From positions 1-35,831 of the forward strand of contig CALDYY010000123.1 in NCBI GenBank assembly GCA_937944245.1: a DNA stretch of 35,831 bases, read 5' to 3'. Positions 18,014 through 26,671 of this stretch are shown one piece after another. Under the pieces are notes generated by a model. The model saw only the letters and a list, made by a program, of their open reading frames with translations, did not search any database and was not told where the DNA came from. Within the stretch, counting starts at the first letter, position 1. Every line of letters begins with the position of its first letter. The translations under genes were made by a program, and so were the position numbers. The stretch is from an uncultured Saprospiraceae bacterium (GTDB lineage Bacteria; Bacteroidota; Bacteroidia; Chitinophagales; Saprospiraceae).

Positions 18014-18778
18014 TTAGCGGGGCTTATACCTTTTCATCTTTGGGTCAATTGTCGCAGAGTTATAACGAACTAATTTTTCCCAATCAATTTCTCCGTTGTC
18101 TTTGCAAAAGTCGTTTGAAAATTCTCTTGTAAACTTGTTTATCATTTGAGAATACGATTTTACAAATTCGTCATTCTTTTCTTTTGCTTTATGTCCGAGT
18201 GGCTCAATTATCTCTGTGTATAGTTCTGTGTCGCCCGAAATAAAAGCCCAAAAACTTTGCCCACAATATTTGAAGTAGTCGCCTTTGTCGGGATTGTTGT
18301 CACGACCATAGCAACAACCATTAACTGCAACTACATTTAGTTGAGAGTTACTTGTCCTTAAAGTCTTTTTTGCAGTCTTGAAGTCGGCAACCATTTTTGC
18401 AATTTGCGAACTGTTGCCCCAATTCGGACCTGATTTTATGGTTACAATATTTCTTGCTCCGTTATTGTCAAACTCCAAGTCAATGCCCGTAATTCCTGAT
18501 TTGTAGCCACCGTAAACTTTGCCATTTATAAAAATTGCAAGTCCTTCAAGCCAATCTCCAAAAATGGTTTCTTCATTTGAAGAAATGTGAGCATCAACGA
18601 TACCCCGAATTATTTGCTCAGCTGTTAAAACGTATTTTGCTTTGAATAGGTATGGGTTTTTGCGTTTTAGAACTTGGGTAAGTTTTAATCCGTCAAGACT
18701 TTGAATACGTTTTTGGTGAAATGTCCCTATGTTTTGTTCAACGTATTGCGATACGTCTTTCAGGTTTAGTTTTTTCAT
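18014..18778 (-). CDS. Type II restriction endonuclease, PmeII-like family
   Basis: 254 residues. I recognise the core GITGIDLEFDNNGARNIVTIKSGPNWGNSSQ, AVNGCCYGRDNNP, YCGQSFWAFISG and IIEPLGHKA as the PmeII-like restriction endonuclease family. The nuclease core resembles PD-(D/E)xK, with D100, E102 and K115 (TIKSG) as likely active-site residues; the usual acidic residue two before the lysine is T113, so the assignment of ligands is tentative. The start lies inside the methyltransferase gene (41-bp overlap), implying coupled translation after the protective enzyme. The recognition site cannot be read from the sequence. It would cleave unmethylated DNA in the cytoplasm. Confidence 0.85.
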   Translation of the reverse strand: MKKLNLKDVSQYVEQNIGTFHQKRIQSLDGLKLTQVLKRKNPYLFKAKYVLTAEQIIRGIVDAHISSNEETIFGDWLEGLAIFINGKVYGGYKSGITGIDLEFDNNGARNIVTIKSGPNWGNSSQIAKMVADFKTAKKTLRTSNSQLNVVAVNGCCYGRDNNPDKGDYFKYCGQSFWAFISGDTELYTEIIEPLGHKAKEKNDEFVKSYSQMINKFTREFSNDFCKDNGEIDWEKLVRYNSATIDPKMKRYKPR

Positions 18779-19625
18779 ATTCTACTTTCGGCTCTAATAA
18801 ATAAAGTTCAACAGGTTTCAATGCCTTTCTTACCATTTCATAGTATTCGGGAACAATCTCAATTCCTATTGAGTTACGTTTCATTCTGTTTGCAACACTT
18901 AAAGTCGTTCCCGAACCCATAAATGGGTCAAGCACTGTGTCATTTTCTTTTGTGAAGAGTTTGATAAACCATTCTGGTAATTCTTGCGGAAATGCAGCAC
19001 TATGATTTTTGTTATTGCACTCTGTCGCTAAATGCAAAACATTTGTTGGATATGCTTTATCTCTGTCAACCCAATTGGAAATGTTTTTGCCAAAGCCACT
19101 TCCAACTTTTGAGTTATCTCTAATTTTGTCAGTGTCAGAAAGTTTTTTAAGTCGGGTTTTTGCCCAATCTCCCATTGGAACCATAACTTCTTCCTGATAC
19201 ATATTGAAATGTTTGGCTTTGTTGAATTGAAGAAGTCGCTCCCAACTGTCTCGAAAACGATTGGGCCATTTTCCTGGATAAGAGTTCTTTTTGTGCCAAA
19301 TAAATTCTTCCGTCCAAAGCCAGCCTTGCTTTCTCATCTCTAAAATGAGTTCCATAACGTAGGTGCTTCTCTCTCCTTTAACAACTTTCTCTTTTATGTT
19401 TAAGACAAAAGTACCTGTCGGTTTAAGCACTCTCAAAAGTTGCTCTGAAATGGGCAAAAACCATTCAACATATTTGTCGGGGTGAATACCACCGTAAGTG
19501 CTTTTACGCTGGTCTGCATAAGGCGGTGAAGTCACAATTAAGTCCACAGAATTGTCTGGAAGTAACTTTAATTGCTCTTTACTATCACCCAAATATAGAT
19601 CCGTTTTTATCTCCATTTTTTCCAT
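18738..19625 (-). CDS. DNA methyltransferase (N4-cytosine or N6-adenine, beta class)
   Basis: 295 residues. Catalytic motif IV TSPPY (32-36) precedes the SAM-binding motif I DPFMGSGTT (233-241), the order of beta-class enzymes. SPPY is most common in m4C methyltransferases, though m6A members exist. LNIKEKVVKG, FIWHKKNSYPGKWPNRFRDSWE and FPQELPEWFIKLFT are further family landmarks. The start could be 19625 or the ATG three codons later. It is the first gene of the restriction-modification pair and ends 41 bp inside the endonuclease gene. The arrangement, methyltransferase first, suits safe establishment of the system. The pair sits between unrelated genes, which suggests acquisition by transfer. 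Confidence 0.93.
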   Translation of the reverse strand: MEKMEIKTDLYLGDSKEQLKLLPDNSVDLIVTSPPYADQRKSTYGGIHPDKYVEWFLPISEQLLRVLKPTGTFVLNIKEKVVKGERSTYVMELILEMRKQGWLWTEEFIWHKKNSYPGKWPNRFRDSWERLLQFNKAKHFNMYQEEVMVPMGDWAKTRLKKLSDTDKIRDNSKVGSGFGKNISNWVDRDKAYPTNVLHLATECNNKNHSAAFPQELPEWFIKLFTKENDTVLDPFMGSGTTLSVANRMKRNSIGIEIVPEYYEMVRKALKPVELYLLEPKVEYEKTKPERRIAIR

Positions 19626-19647
19626 TTTATTGTCCTAAGTCATTTAG

Positions 19648-19655
19648 CAAATTTA
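19648..19655 (-). promoter_or_regulatory. Candidate -7 element of the restriction-modification operon
   Basis: On the minus strand this reads TAAATTTG, an exact TAnnTTTG match 22 bp before the methyltransferase start. No good -33 TTTG is at 19-21 bp. No C-protein gene or clear C-box is nearby. Confidence 0.3.
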
Positions 19656-19745
19656 CCTTTTTTATCCATTTTAGTATTCCGAAAATGTCCCAAAGTTGTC
19701 AAAGGTTTAGCTTTTAGGTTCGAGTTTTTAGCTTTGCGAGTAACA

Positions 19746-20300
19746 CTACTGCCAATCCCACGCTACAATTGCCCAATGCTCGCTGTTGCTGGCAGTGTAT
19801 TCATGGATTACTTTAAAACCTACCTTTTCGTGCGCCCGCAAGGAACGTGGGTTGCGCAAGGAAATTTCTGTGATAAGTAGTTCAAAGTGAGGTTGCATCT
19901 GCTGCTTCATAGCTTGGTATAGCCCATAAAATATACCCTGTCCGCGAAAATCCTTAGCAATACAAATTTGTCCCATAACAAAATAATGATGTTCATTGAT
20001 GGGCTTACCGTTGAAGTGTAAGTTGTCCATTTTCTCAAACATGGCTTGTAGCACAGGAATAAAATATTTGAACTCCTTCAGCATGACCAAAGCGTAACCA
20101 ACTACTTGGTCTTCATGTTTGGCAATAATGTGCGGGTAGGTTTCATTCATTTTAGTCAGCAAATCTAAATTGTGCTGCACGGTTACAAAACCCTGCTCCT
20201 GACTCTCTTGCAAGGAAATGTTTTGCTTAAGATTTTTCTGTTGCAAGTCTAATATCTGTTGTAGGTCTTGGGTGCTAGATGCGTTTGTGTATTGAAGCAT
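19746..20300 (-). CDS. GNAT-family N-acetyltransferase
   Basis: 184 residues from the ATG at 20300. An in-frame start at 20390 would add 30 residues and overlap the RND gene by 8 bp; the GNAT fold begins at LQYTNASSTQDLQQIL, so I prefer the shorter form. The acetyl-CoA site is QICIAKDFRGQGIFYGLYQAM (motif A with RGQGI), followed by ITEISLRNPRSLRAHEKVGFKVI (motif B). The substrate is unknown. It lies 82 bp after the RND pump gene on the same strand and may be co-transcribed with the efflux operon. Confidence 0.88.
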   Translation of the reverse strand: MLQYTNASSTQDLQQILDLQQKNLKQNISLQESQEQGFVTVQHNLDLLTKMNETYPHIIAKHEDQVVGYALVMLKEFKYFIPVLQAMFEKMDNLHFNGKPINEHHYFVMGQICIAKDFRGQGIFYGLYQAMKQQMQPHFELLITEISLRNPRSLRAHEKVGFKVIHEYTASNSEHWAIVAWDWQ

Positions 20301-20382
20301 GAGATGAACAAGGTATTTTTTTATAATGGAGGAAAATTGCTGGAATTTCCCTCCGTTACGTAATTGTAAAATAGTAGTAATC

Positions 20383-23300
20383 TTATACAAGTGCCTCTTT
20401 CTGGCGTTGTGCTTTGTAAGTTTTGCTCGTCAATGTTCTCAACCTGTAGAAAAGCCAATACATGGCTGGCACAACAATAAGTGTTAAGAAAGTGGCAAAG
20501 GTCAATCCGTAAATGACCGTCCAAGCCATTGGTCCCCAGAAATCCGCATTATCGCCACCATAGAAAATTTTAGGGTCGGATTCAGAAATCAACGTAAAAA
20601 AGTTGAAGTTGAAACCAAGTGCAAGCGGTACTAATCCTAGTATAGTAGTAATAGCAGTCAGCAATACGGGACGCAAACGAGTAGAGCCTGCTTTAATGAT
20701 GGCTTCGCGCACTTGGTCTCTGGAGAGTTCCATTTCATCCTTCGCACCAACTTCCTCTACTGTCTTGCTAAGCAGTAAATTGGTATAGTCTAAAAGGACA
20801 ATCGCATTATTTACAACAACCCCTGCTAGGGAAATAATGCCTACTCCTGTGAATACTATAGATACTGTTCCACCGAAAATGGCATAGCCTAATAGTACCC
20901 CAATCGTGCTAAACAAAACGGTCAATAGAATGATAAACGGCACCGAAAAGGAGTTGAACTGCGTAACCAATATCATCAAAATGAGGAATACCGTAATCAA
21001 CAGGGCATTAGAGAGAAAGGCAGAAGTTTCTGCTTGTTGCTCTTGCTCGCCTGTAAATTCGTAAGAAAAGCCATTAGGTAGCTGGTATTTATCCATAGCG
21101 TTTTTGAGTTCGCCCACAATTTCATTGGCATTGTAACCACCCACTACGTTAGAGTAAATAGTAATGACACGCTTCAAGTTTTTTCGCTTAATGGCACTGT
21201 AAGTAGAGGTATAATCCGCAGAAGCCACCGCAGCTATTGGAATTTGTAGCAATTTCCCGGTATTATCTCTAAAAATGAGTTGCTGATTGAGGATATCACC
21301 TACGTTGTTTCGATATTTTTCATCCAATCGAACAAAAATGGGATATTCATCTTCACCATCTTTGTATTTGGAAACTTCTTTACCAAATACGGAAGTACGA
21401 ATAGCGCTAGCAATTTGCCCCGTAGAGAGTCCATAACGTCGAGCAGCCTCGCGGTCAACATTAATAATCAACTCTGGTTTGCCCACTTGAACATCACTTT
21501 TTAGTTCTTCAATACCCGGAATTTTCAGGTTATTAAAGTAATTAATCACATTTTGACTACTGTTGATGAGTTCAACGATATCATCACCTCTTATTTCAAG
21601 GTTAATTGGTTTACCTGTTGGTGGTCCGTTCGCATTTTGATCTACGACAATTTGCAATCCAGGATAACCTTGTAGAGCAGTGCGGATTTTATTCATAATT
21701 TCCACCGTCGAAACGCCGTCCCTATCTTGAGACGGCACGAATTGCACGGTAACACGCGCCTTATTAGGTGATGCGCCCGGTTCGGGTGGCGAATTAGGAT
21801 CAGACGTATTTTCGCCAATTTGTGTTAATACTGCTTCTACAACTGTCCCATAAGGCTCTACCACCGTTTGTATTTTTTGCTCTAGTATATTGATCGTCTC
21901 GTCTGTGGATTCGATGCTTGTTCCTAAAGGCAATTCTACAAAGGCGTTGACGTACAACGGGTCAGAGCTTGGAAACAACTCTATTTTTGGTGGATTTAAG
22001 CTAATAAGATAAAAAGAAAATCCAAGTAGCAGAAATGATATTATCACAATCATAATCGGAACGCGCAATGCGGCACGTACAAAAACATCGTAGCCGTTTT
22101 CGAGAACGGGCAATATTCTATTTTGAAAGAAAAATGAAGCAGGACGAAGCAGGAAGAAATTGACTAAGGTAACAGCGCCTATGGTCAAAAAAATGTTTCT
22201 TGCCCATAGGTAGGAAGTTGCGGTATTAACATCCACAAAGTGAAAGATAACAGCTAGTAATAAGGTGCTAACACCTAAAATTAAAGCATTTCTTCGTCTT
22301 TTATTGCGAACGGCAATATCATCAGCCCTTTCGTTGAGTGTCATGAATCGAGCAGTAACAGCAGGATTAATTGCCAACGCCACGAACAAAGAAGAAGAAA
22401 GGACAATGATAAGCGTGAAAGGTAAATAATACATAAATTCGCCTATCAAGCCGGGCCAAAAAGCAAGTGGTAAGAATGCGGCTAACGTCGTAGCGGTGGA
22501 AGTAATAACTGCAACCGCTACTTCGCCCGCGCCGTAACGGGCTGCTTCTTTAGCAGAAAAGCCTTCTTGCATATAGCGATAAATATTTTCCACTACCACA
22601 ATTCCATTATCCACCAACATTCCTAGTGCTAAAATTAACCCAAAAAGTACCACAATATTTATGCTGACTCCTGTGGCACCCAAGATGATGAAGCCCATCA
22701 ACATAGAAAGCGGTATAGCTAAACCAACAAACAAAGAGTTGCGTAAGCCCAAGAAAAATAATAAAACCAACACTACCAAGATTACACCCGAAATAATACT
22801 ATTTTCCAAGTTGCTTACTTGGTCGCGAGTATTGACAGATTGGTCATTGAACAAGCTGATTTTTAAGTCGCTAGGTAGTAATGGTTTTGCTTCTTCAATT
22901 TTAGCATAAATTTTGTCGGCAGCAAAAAGCAAGTTCTTTCCTTTCCGCTTGATAATATCCAACGAAATAACGGGCAATTGGTCAGAGCGAGCAATGCTGG
23001 TGCGTTCTTTGTAGCCAAAAGTTACTGTGCCAATATCGCGAAGATATATAGGGCGTTGATTTTCACTTTTTACTATCAAGTTTTCTAGGTCTGATACCTT
23101 CTTAAACTCACCTGTTACACGGATGGCACGACGAAAGCCATCGTTGATAATTTCGCCAGCGGAAAGTGTTAAGTTTTCAGCGGAAATAGCATTTTCCACA
23201 TCTCCAAACCCAATTTCATAACTGGACATTTTGAGTGGATTGAGGTCAATTTTGACTTCTCGCTCCAATGCTCCTTTGAGTTGTGCTTCGGAAACTTCAT

Positions 23301-23850
23301 CAATTTCTTCGATTTTATCCTGCAAAAATTCTGCATATTTTCTTAACTGATCTACAGGATAATCGCCAGAAATATTAATCGTTACGATAGGTAATTCCGA
23401 AAGGTTAATATCCAATACAGTGGGTTCTTGGTCTAAATCGTTTGGCAATTCGCTTTTAGATTTATCTACTGCATCCTTCACGCGGCGCAAGGCTTCATCT
23501 AAATTTTCATCTGCCTCAAATTCAACGGTGATGACCGAGAAATCCTGAATGGAAGTAGAACTAATATTTTTTACGCCTTGAACACCTTGCAACTCCTTTT
23601 CAATCGGTCGAGTTACTAAGTTTTCAATGTCGGAAGCGGAATTACCAAAATAGGGCGTATTGATGAAAACTGTTGGAAATTCTACTTCTGGGAATTGCTC
23701 TTTTGCAATATTTTGATAGGTTTGAACACCGAAAATCAAAATAACTATTGCCAAGAGAAAAACTGTGGTTGTATTTTTAACAGACCAAGTGGAAAGGAAA
23801 AAATCCCTTAATTTACTTTTATCTATTGATGGTTGATTGTTATTTTCCAT
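20383..23850 (-). CDS. RND-family efflux pump inner-membrane subunit (AcrB-like)
   Basis: 1155 residues, about 100 longer than AcrB. The N-terminal TM helix is TTTVFLLAIVILIFGV. Two periplasmic porter domains (about 55-345 and in the second half) alternate with TM bundles. TM4 reads LGMLVDNGIVVVENIYR, so only D414 of the AcrB Asp pair remains (N415). TM10 reads GVVVNNAIVLLDY, with Asn where AcrB has its key Lys. This resembles the SwrC/YerP-type relay rather than AcrB. About residues 521-568 add two hydrophobic segments between the halves (NALILGVSTLLLAVIFHFV and LWARNIFLTIGAVTLVNFFLL). It exports hydrophobic compounds with the adaptor and TolC-like genes upstream in the same operon. The MITE lies between this gene and the adaptor. 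Confidence 0.95.
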   Translation of the reverse strand: MENNNQPSIDKSKLRDFFLSTWSVKNTTTVFLLAIVILIFGVQTYQNIAKEQFPEVEFPTVFINTPYFGNSASDIENLVTRPIEKELQGVQGVKNISSTSIQDFSVITVEFEADENLDEALRRVKDAVDKSKSELPNDLDQEPTVLDINLSELPIVTINISGDYPVDQLRKYAEFLQDKIEEIDEVSEAQLKGALEREVKIDLNPLKMSSYEIGFGDVENAISAENLTLSAGEIINDGFRRAIRVTGEFKKVSDLENLIVKSENQRPIYLRDIGTVTFGYKERTSIARSDQLPVISLDIIKRKGKNLLFAADKIYAKIEEAKPLLPSDLKISLFNDQSVNTRDQVSNLENSIISGVILVVLVLLFFLGLRNSLFVGLAIPLSMLMGFIILGATGVSINIVVLFGLILALGMLVDNGIVVVENIYRYMQEGFSAKEAARYGAGEVAVAVITSTATTLAAFLPLAFWPGLIGEFMYYLPFTLIIVLSSSLFVALAINPAVTARFMTLNERADDIAVRNKRRRNALILGVSTLLLAVIFHFVDVNTATSYLWARNIFLTIGAVTLVNFFLLRPASFFFQNRILPVLENGYDVFVRAALRVPIMIVIISFLLLGFSFYLISLNPPKIELFPSSDPLYVNAFVELPLGTSIESTDETINILEQKIQTVVEPYGTVVEAVLTQIGENTSDPNSPPEPGASPNKARVTVQFVPSQDRDGVSTVEIMNKIRTALQGYPGLQIVVDQNANGPPTGKPINLEIRGDDIVELINSSQNVINYFNNLKIPGIEELKSDVQVGKPELIINVDREAARRYGLSTGQIASAIRTSVFGKEVSKYKDGEDEYPIFVRLDEKYRNNVGDILNQQLIFRDNTGKLLQIPIAAVASADYTSTYSAIKRKNLKRVITIYSNVVGGYNANEIVGELKNAMDKYQLPNGFSYEFTGEQEQQAETSAFLSNALLITVFLILMILVTQFNSFSVPFIILLTVLFSTIGVLLGYAIFGGTVSIVFTGVGIISLAGVVVNNAIVLLDYTNLLLSKTVEEVGAKDEMELSRDQVREAIIKAGSTRLRPVLLTAITTILGLVPLALGFNFNFFTLISESDPKIFYGGDNADFWGPMAWTVIYGLTFATFLTLIVVPAMYWLFYRLRTLTSKTYKAQRQKEALV

Positions 23851-23880
23851 AAAATTTGCTTGCTCGCTCTAATTGCACTA

Positions 23881-24036
23881 AGAGCATGTTTAAATTTTTA
23901 ATTACTGAAAACCAATATTTTATGAACCTGACTTCAGTAAGGCTTAGTCCTTTAGCCCGCTAAATTCCCTCGCCTTCCTATTGTCAGAACCACAAACTAG
24001 TGATTTTCACTTAAAGAAAATTTTTAAACAAGCTCT
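23881..24036. mobile_element. MITE-like element, complete copy, inside the efflux operon
   Basis: A 156-bp element. Its left end AGAGCATGTTTAAATTTT and right end AAAATTTTTAAACAAGCTCT are imperfect inverted repeats. The interior is 98% identical to 1-138. There is no transposase frame. The immediate flanks (CACTA and AACAA) show no clear long target duplication; a 2-bp TA is possible if the ends are shifted. It fills most of the 216-bp gap between the adaptor and RND genes. It is therefore likely transcribed within the operon mRNA, where its ends could form a stem. Confidence 0.8.
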
Positions 24037-24066
24037 AACAATGGTAGCGATAGGTGAAACAGATAA

Positions 24067-25224
24067 TTAGTTACTCGCAATTTGAATCGGTGAATTTTCC
24101 ACGAGGCTTTTAGAGCCTTTAAGCACTAATTCTTCATTCCCCGCAAGTCCTTTTTCAATAACAACATTATTTCGGTAGGTCTTTCCTAGTTCAACATACA
24201 CTTTCTTGGCTACTTTATTTTCACCTTCTTGATGCACGATGTAAACGAAATCCTTGCCACTAATTTCTTGCTGTATTAAATCAATAGAAATGACAATGGC
24301 ATCTTTTTTTGTGTATTCCTTTATGAGCATGGTGGCAAGTAGATTGGGTTTTATCATACCATTGCTATTCGGAACTTCGGCTTCTACTTTTAGGGTACGA
24401 TTGTTTTTATCAATCGTTCTAGCAATAGAGGTAATGGCAACTTCTTTTTCCCAATCTAAAGCAGGGATACTAACATTCACTTTTTCACCTTGACGAATCG
24501 AGCGGATGAGTGTTTCAGGAACATCTGCTACAATTTTAACTTTGCTTGTGTTTAGCAATAGCGCAATAGGTGCACCGGGTGCTGCAATTTCACCTGCTTT
24601 CAAATTTAGCACCTCCACAACACCTGAAGCAGGTGCATAAACATTAGATTTGCTCAACTGTAAATCCAAGCTTTCTAGTGCTTTTTCCAATCGCTCTTTC
24701 CCGTTTTTGGCTTGAAGATACTGTACTTCTGAGCCAATTTTTTGTTCCCAAAGGCGTTTTTGACGCTCAAAAAGGTCATTGGCTAATTCTAATTGTTTTT
24801 GCAACTCAGCTTTTTGTTTTTCTATCGCCTCTAAGTCTAGTTTAGCCACTAATTTACCTTTACTCACAGACTGTCCCTCTTTGATGTAAAGTTCGAGAAT
24901 GCGTCCACCTGTTTCGCTGGCAATCGCTACCAAGTCATCTGCCTCAATGTTGCCTTGTACTTCCGTATATTTAACGAAATCTGACTTTCTGATTTTCTCA
25001 GTGGTAACGACCGCAAAATTATTTTGATTATCAGGTTCTAATGTCTTGATTTCTGATTCAAGTTGAGCAACAGTTTTGGAAAGTTCTTGTAATGCTGCCT
25101 GTTTTTCTTTGAGCAACGCTTTTTTACCAGCCAAATCTTCTGGATAAATCGCTTCAGAAGAGGAACCGCCACAGCTAGCAACTAAAAGTGCTAAGACAGT
25201 TAAATAGAAATAGGGTGATTTCAT
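24067..25224 (-). CDS. Periplasmic adaptor (membrane fusion) lipoprotein of the RND pump
   Basis: 385 residues from the ATG at 25224; the longer in-frame start at 25284 would bury the lipobox. The signal LTVLALLVASC places the lipidated cysteine at C18. Residues about 30-65 form a short coiled coil. The biotinyl-lipoyl half GGRILELYIKEGQSVSKGKLVAKLD, a helical hairpin (QKAELQKQLELANDLFERQKRLWEQKIGSEVQYLQAKN) and the second lipoyl half (VYAPASGVVEVLNLKAGEIAAPGAPIALLL) follow. A beta-barrel and membrane-proximal domain complete the protein. This is the standard HlyD/AcrA architecture. It bridges the RND pump and the TolC-like channel. Confidence 0.95.
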   Translation of the reverse strand: MKSPYFYLTVLALLVASCGGSSSEAIYPEDLAGKKALLKEKQAALQELSKTVAQLESEIKTLEPDNQNNFAVVTTEKIRKSDFVKYTEVQGNIEADDLVAIASETGGRILELYIKEGQSVSKGKLVAKLDLEAIEKQKAELQKQLELANDLFERQKRLWEQKIGSEVQYLQAKNGKERLEKALESLDLQLSKSNVYAPASGVVEVLNLKAGEIAAPGAPIALLLNTSKVKIVADVPETLIRSIRQGEKVNVSIPALDWEKEVAITSIARTIDKNNRTLKVEAEVPNSNGMIKPNLLATMLIKEYTKKDAIVISIDLIQQEISGKDFVYIVHQEGENKVAKKVYVELGKTYRNNVVIEKGLAGNEELVLKGSKSLVENSPIQIASN

Positions 25225-25316
25225 ATATTGGTGTGTTTTTGAACAGTGATAATATTCCTTTAAATTTTTAGTGAAGTATAACATGAGTATTTTTTAAATA
25301 ATTGTTTTTCAATGTA

Positions 25317-26648
25317 TTATATTTTGCCAAGTGCCTTGTACAAATCAGTCCTAGCGACAAGTAAATCATACAACGCATTAATATGGTTGCCTTGCGCCTG
25401 ATAAAGTTCCCCCTCTGCTTGTGTTACTTCCAAACTTGAGCCAACGCCTTCTTTGTACTTAGTTTGCGATGTTTCATAAATGCGCGTTGCCAAGTCTAAA
25501 CTTCGTTGTGTGGATTGAATGTTGCGCTTAGCATTATCATAAGCTATTTTTGCATTTTCGTATTCAAACAACGCTGAATGCTCAAAATCAACGAGTTGTA
25601 ATTCTGTTTTTCGTAAATCCACTTCTGCTTGTTGTATTCTACGTTTAGTCGTCATACCATTGAAAATAGGAACATTAATAGTTGCTCCAATGACGGTTGA
25701 CCTAATCCAATCGGGTTGGGTGTCATCGAAAACATCGTTACGCTGCAACGTTCTATTGTGATTAGCAAATGCTCTAGCACTTGGGTAGCGTTCCGCCTCT
25801 TTTGCTTTGATGTTCATTTTATTGAGCGATTCGCCACTTTTAATCACTTGATATTCTGGTCGTTGTTCCACATTCCATACTGCCTCGTCTAGTTCTGCAT
25901 CATTCAGTAGTGCTGTGTTGATAAGTACGTCAATATTATCGGTAAGTACAATTTCTTCATTCAAAGGAAAGCCCATTTGAAACTTCAAAAGGTTAGTACT
26001 CATCACTACAAATTGATTGGCATTTTCAGATTGGCGTTTTAAGTTTTCCAACGACAATTCCAATCGTTCCACATCTAGTTTTTCTACAAAACCTTCCTTA
26101 TAAAAAGCATTAGTTTCCGCTAATGTTTTTTCCAAGTTAGCAATGTTATTGTCCAGCACTTCTTTGTTCTTGGTGGGAATTAATGCACCTAAATAGGCTT
26201 TTGTTACGTTGTAGCGTACTTCAAAACTCGTTTGATTAATTTGTTTAACCACTAAATCGCGGTATAATTCAGCGGACTTAATACCGACAAATACTTGAGG
26301 GTCAAACAATACTGCATTTACATCGAAATTGGCGGAGATACTGTTTTTTAAACCAAAGGTAACGGGAATAAATGTTCCTTCTGGTGCTCCGAAAAACTCG
26401 CCCGGCAATAAACTTTGCGGTAGTTGCGGAAAATGTTGATAGCCAAGCGAAGTGCTTACCTTAGGAATCGCAACGGCGCGTAACTCTTGAATTTGTCCTT
26501 CCGCTGTGGCTGTTTCCAGTTGGGAAAGGCGAATCGTATTGCTGTTCTGAGCAGCGTATTGCAATGCCTCTTCTAGTGAAAAAGACCGTTGCGCTTGCAC
26601 AGCGACATTGATGAAAAGCAATAAAAAAATTAGGTTGGCGTACCTCAT
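25317..26648 (-). CDS. TolC-like outer-membrane efflux protein
   Basis: 443 residues with a signal peptide (LIFLLLFINVAVQAQ). Two OEP-type repeats are visible: SLEEALQYAAQNSNTIRLSQLETATAEGQI near the N terminus and the second half with INVPIFNGMTTKRRIQQAEVDLRKTELQL. The closing helix is YETSQTKYKEGVGSSLEVTQAEGELYQAQGNHINALYDLLVARTDLYKALGKI. These alpha-helices build the periplasmic tunnel of a trimeric TolC channel. It is co-directional, 92 bp before the adaptor start, and provides the outer-membrane exit of the tripartite pump. Confidence 0.95.
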   Translation of the reverse strand: MRYANLIFLLLFINVAVQAQRSFSLEEALQYAAQNSNTIRLSQLETATAEGQIQELRAVAIPKVSTSLGYQHFPQLPQSLLPGEFFGAPEGTFIPVTFGLKNSISANFDVNAVLFDPQVFVGIKSAELYRDLVVKQINQTSFEVRYNVTKAYLGALIPTKNKEVLDNNIANLEKTLAETNAFYKEGFVEKLDVERLELSLENLKRQSENANQFVVMSTNLLKFQMGFPLNEEIVLTDNIDVLINTALLNDAELDEAVWNVEQRPEYQVIKSGESLNKMNIKAKEAERYPSARAFANHNRTLQRNDVFDDTQPDWIRSTVIGATINVPIFNGMTTKRRIQQAEVDLRKTELQLVDFEHSALFEYENAKIAYDNAKRNIQSTQRSLDLATRIYETSQTKYKEGVGSSLEVTQAEGELYQAQGNHINALYDLLVARTDLYKALGKI

Positions 26649-26671
26649 GTTAAAATCGTTTTAAAATTTAT

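Noticed and set aside
20301-20390. Longer N terminus for the GNAT protein
   Set aside because: The added residues lie outside the GNAT fold and the frame would overlap the RND stop; the ATG at 20300 fits better.
18014-24036. Link between the TTTAAA-rich MITE ends and the PmeII-like enzyme's target
   Set aside because: The enzyme's recognition site is not known from the sequence, and the resemblance of names to the PmeI site is not evidence.
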